This document shows, piece by piece, positions 61,675 through 64,000 of a stretch of 64,000 nt of DNA; positions within the stretch are counted from its first letter, which is position 1; each line of letters opens with the position of its first letter. The stretch covers positions 1 to 64,000 of the forward strand of contig NZ_AUHK01000008.1 of the NCBI RefSeq assembly GCF_000423145.1, read 5' to 3'. This stretch comes from Helcococcus sueciensis DSM 17243. Lineage in GTDB: Bacteria > Bacillota > Clostridia > Tissierellales > Peptoniphilaceae. The notes beneath the pieces were generated by a model. That model searched no databases, was not told the origin of the DNA, and was given only the letters and a program-made list of their open reading frames with translations. The position numbers and the translations under genes were made by a program.

Positions 61675-63864
61675 TTAAGCTTCTTGTTGATTCTTTCTAT
61701 ATGCAAATAAAGCAAGACCCATTAGTGAAATACCTACTACTAGGAATATTAATGAACCAATACCACCTGTTTGAGGTATAGATACTTTCTTGTTCTTTAT
61801 TTGTTTTCCGTAAGTTTGTGTTTCACCTTCAGCTAATTCTACATTGTATTCAAATTCTAATTCTGAACCATTATATGAACCTTTTTCTACCTTGAATTCA
61901 ATTTCTCCATTTAATTTTGCATATCCTTTTGGAGCTGTCTTTTCTTCAAGTTTGTATGTTCCATATTCTAATCCAGTAATTTCAAATCTACCTTGTGCAT
62001 CAGATACTAATACTACTGCATTATCTTTACTTGCTTCCCATCTGTAGTTAATTGCATTTTCTTTGAAAGCTTTATTGTATGCAGCTTGAGCTGTATCAAT
62101 AGCATTTTTAAGTTCTTTTTCTCTATTTGCGAAAGCTTCTTCAGTTTCTTTTTCGCCTTTAACTCTTTCGTTATAAGCTTTTACTGCTTTATCTAATGCT
62201 TCCTTAGCATCTGTTACTTTAGTTTCATCTTTTTTATCAGTTACTAAATATTTACCTTCTTCATTTTGCACGTAGAATTCTGCACCAGCTAGTCTTTCAG
62301 TACCTTCTTGGTTTGTCTTAACAAATTTCTTACCACCTAATACAACTTTTGGTTCAGTTGGATTTAATGGTTTTGGATTTGTTGATTTGTGGTTAGTTAC
62401 TTCGATTATACCTTTTTCATTTACTTCATATGCAGCATCTGATAAAGTTTTTGATTCAACTTCTACTACTTTATATTGTTTATCTTTGTTTAAATATTTC
62501 CAAGTATAAGTGTGATTTCCATCTTTTTCTAATTTTACAGTTCCTTCAAATGTGTAATCTTCTGGAGCGTTTACTAGGTCTGTAGCTTTTACATCTTCAC
62601 CTGTATTTGCATCTACAAGTTTGAATTTCGCCCATTCACCTTCTTCCCATTCAGAACCTTTATCCCAAGTTTTTTCTACTTTTACTTCACCATTATCATT
62701 TGGTTTTGTTGGTTTTGATGTAGTTCCTTTTGATGGTGTATTACCATAGAAGAAACTGATGTCGTTAGCTTCTGGTATATCAGCTATTGCATTTGAGTTA
62801 ACTGTTGCTGAGTATTTTAATACTACTGTTACAGGATTTTCTTTACCGTTAAGTAATTTTAAACCTTTTTCATTTAATCTTAGAGAGAATCCTCTTTCAT
62901 CTTCTGTCAATTCATATTGTTCAGCTGTTAATTTTGCTCCATCTACTGTTACTTCTAAGTCTTTGTTGAATGTTAGACCTTCAGTCATCTTATCGTCCCA
63001 GTGAGCTTCTGCTAAGTTTGATTTTGCTGGGATTTCTGTTTTTACTTCATAAGGAATGTTTTTATCAATTTCAGCTTTTGCTGTAGCTTTCTTTTCTTGG
63101 TAGTTTTTGTATTCTGCACCAACTTTTAATAAATCAGCTGCATCGAATCCTTCTGCTGCAGTTAATTCATTATCTTTTAAGAAGTTCTTGTCAATTTGAG
63201 GTTTTTCTTCTGTGTTTTTTGGATAAACATGAGCTTTTTCAACAACACCATTATCATTTACTAATGGTAATGTAATTTCTACTGGTACAGCTTTACTATC
63301 TGTAATAGCTTCTCCATCTTCACCTACATATGATGATTTTGCATGGATTTCTTCGATTAAGAAGTCTCCTTTTAATCCAATTGTATTAAATTCAATACCT
63401 GTAGCTGTTGTCTTACCTGCAAGTAATTTATGTCCTTCTGGTAATTCTGAATCTAATGATTCTACAGCACCATATTCAGGAAGTTGTTCAGCTACTTCTT
63501 TAATAGTTACATATTTACCTTTGTTATTTCCACTGTTATATTTAACAGCAAAGTATACACCTGCAACTTCTTTAGCACTGTGTCCTTCAGCTAATAAAGC
63601 TTTTAATTGATCAGTGTTTTGAGTTCCGTCATATCCAGCTTCTTGAATTTTATCTGAATCCCAAGCTGATAAATGTTCTTTACTCATCACTAATTTGTGT
63701 AATGTTACCTTTTCAGTTACTTCTCCTTTTACCACAAAATTATATTCTGGTTTTCGAAGATTTATATCATTGTCAGATGCAGCACTAGCTGTATTAAATG
63801 GAGTTAATAACACTCCTAACACCATAACTAGAGCCATAAAAGTTGAAAATATTCTTTTTTTCAT
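61675..63864 (-). CDS. Major pilin (Cna-B backbone subunit)
   Basis: 729 residues. Signal peptide about 1-29 ending ASAAS; N-terminal domain with the pilin motif HVYPKNTEEKPQ near residue 210, whose Lys is the expected polymerisation site; a backbone-type D2 region; a Cna-B domain around 395-490 (VKVEKTWDKGSEW); and a last Cna-B domain from about 510 with E-box YKLEEKTAPKGYAKL. This last domain is split by an Ala/Lys/Glu-rich helical insertion at about 545-605. The anchor is IPQTG followed by a membrane helix. Sortase C would link subunits by the motif lysine. First gene of the pilus operon inside the window; an adhesin tip gene could lie beyond 64000. Confidence 0.9.
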   Translation of the reverse strand: MKKRIFSTFMALVMVLGVLLTPFNTASAASDNDINLRKPEYNFVVKGEVTEKVTLHKLVMSKEHLSAWDSDKIQEAGYDGTQNTDQLKALLAEGHSAKEVAGVYFAVKYNSGNNKGKYVTIKEVAEQLPEYGAVESLDSELPEGHKLLAGKTTATGIEFNTIGLKGDFLIEEIHAKSSYVGEDGEAITDSKAVPVEITLPLVNDNGVVEKAHVYPKNTEEKPQIDKNFLKDNELTAAEGFDAADLLKVGAEYKNYQEKKATAKAEIDKNIPYEVKTEIPAKSNLAEAHWDDKMTEGLTFNKDLEVTVDGAKLTAEQYELTEDERGFSLRLNEKGLKLLNGKENPVTVVLKYSATVNSNAIADIPEANDISFFYGNTPSKGTTSKPTKPNDNGEVKVEKTWDKGSEWEEGEWAKFKLVDANTGEDVKATDLVNAPEDYTFEGTVKLEKDGNHTYTWKYLNKDKQYKVVEVESKTLSDAAYEVNEKGIIEVTNHKSTNPKPLNPTEPKVVLGGKKFVKTNQEGTERLAGAEFYVQNEEGKYLVTDKKDETKVTDAKEALDKAVKAYNERVKGEKETEEAFANREKELKNAIDTAQAAYNKAFKENAINYRWEASKDNAVVLVSDAQGRFEITGLEYGTYKLEEKTAPKGYAKLNGEIEFKVEKGSYNGSELEFEYNVELAEGETQTYGKQIKNKKVSIPQTGGIGSLIFLVVGISLMGLALFAYRKNQQEA

Positions 63865-63892
63865 TTTTTCTCCCTTTTTTATGTTTTTTTTG

Positions 63893-63909
63893 ACTAAGTT
63901 TAACTTAGT
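63893..63909. promoter_or_regulatory. Perfect inverted repeat in the major pilin leader
   Basis: ACTAAGTT-T-AACTTAGT, 8-bp arms around a single central base, 29 bases before the pilin ATG and downstream of the proposed promoter. An operator is likely, since one base is too short for a loop. Confidence 0.5.
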
Positions 63910-63933
63910 ACTTCCATTTACAATTTCGTTGGT

Positions 63934-63962
63934 AGCATATAGCTTATATTAACTAGCCCCAA
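63934..63962 (-). promoter_or_regulatory. Possible promoter of the pilus operon
   Basis: On the minus strand TTGGGG (63957-63962), 17-bp spacer, TATGCT (63934-63939). Both hexamers are imperfect. The -35 region lies between the arms of a second inverted repeat (AACTAG 63951-63956, CTAGTT 63967-63972). Confidence 0.4.
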
Positions 63963-64000
63963 CATACTAGTTAAGAGATATGAAATTTTCTTTCTATCTC

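Noticed and set aside
1-64000. tRNA, rRNA, riboswitch or prophage
   Set aside because: I found no cloverleaf, ribosomal or recognised riboswitch core and no phage structural or integrase gene; a covariance-model search would be the decisive test.

Overview
This 64-kb window is AT-rich, Gram-positive type DNA (low G+C, strong GGAGG ribosome-binding sites, T-run terminators, LPXTG/IPXTG surface proteins with class C sortases, PRD regulators, cre-like sites). The gene mix (many PTS and sugar-acid operons, a BspA-like giant surface protein, a Cna-B pilus locus) fits an anaerobic Firmicute of the Tissierellia/Peptoniphilaceae kind (Helcococcus, Anaerococcus, Peptoniphilus); the genus is inference. 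I see no rRNA, tRNA, CRISPR array or prophage. Several genes are decaying: the tail of an IS1182-type transposase at the left edge, a Nudix gene with an in-frame TGA at codon 6, a prolyl-tRNA editing gene with a stop and two frameshifts, and a 35-codon remnant of a Gfo/Idh-type oxidoreductase.

Layout. 0-9 kb: IS remnant, broken Nudix gene, ClC antiporter, then a divergent pair made of a LacI-PfkB fusion regulator and a mannose-family PTS operon ending in a BtpA/SgcQ protein; the promoter between them carries a perfect cre site and a palindromic operator. 9-13.3 kb: trehalose operon (treR, treP, treA). 13.5-22 kb: a pentose-type operon: LacI regulator, GH172 (DUF2961) glycosidase, ribose-type ABC transporter, SIS-domain arabinose-5-phosphate isomerase, ribokinase-like kinase and a MATE pump. 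Together these suggest catabolism of D-arabinofuranose residues through D-arabinose 5-phosphate. 22.3-24.8 kb: M20 peptidase plus MFS transporter. 24.9-33 kb: an operon of ten genes matching the poorly characterised EF_0829-EF_0839 type cluster: PRD activator, small PRD protein, SFCGS protein, DUF4312, DUF4311 and DUF4310 (probably a non-classical transporter), metal amidohydrolase, DgaE-like ammonia lyase, DgaF-like aldolase and a HAD phosphatase. This is my best candidate for an undescribed system.

33-44 kb: a GNAT acetyltransferase, a 3045-residue wall-anchored adhesin (LRR, MucBP, SpaA/Cna-B domains, IPKTG anchor) and an SDR dehydrogenase. 44.5-51 kb: an aldonate operon (PRD regulator, KDPG-type aldolase, galactitol-family PTS, galactonate dehydratase) without a sugar-acid kinase. 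If the PTS phosphorylates the aldonate, no kinase is needed. 51.4-56 kb: a second, ascorbate-family PTS operon with a TrpA-like barrel enzyme and its own PRD regulator. 57-64 kb: a pilus locus with a major pilin, a minor pilin and three class C sortases, the first of which appears to start at ATT.

As a whole the region is carbohydrate and sugar-acid uptake and catabolism plus surface adhesion, as expected of a host-associated anaerobe living on glycans. Start codons were moved from the longest open frame to the best Shine-Dalgarno match where that was clear; each case is noted.
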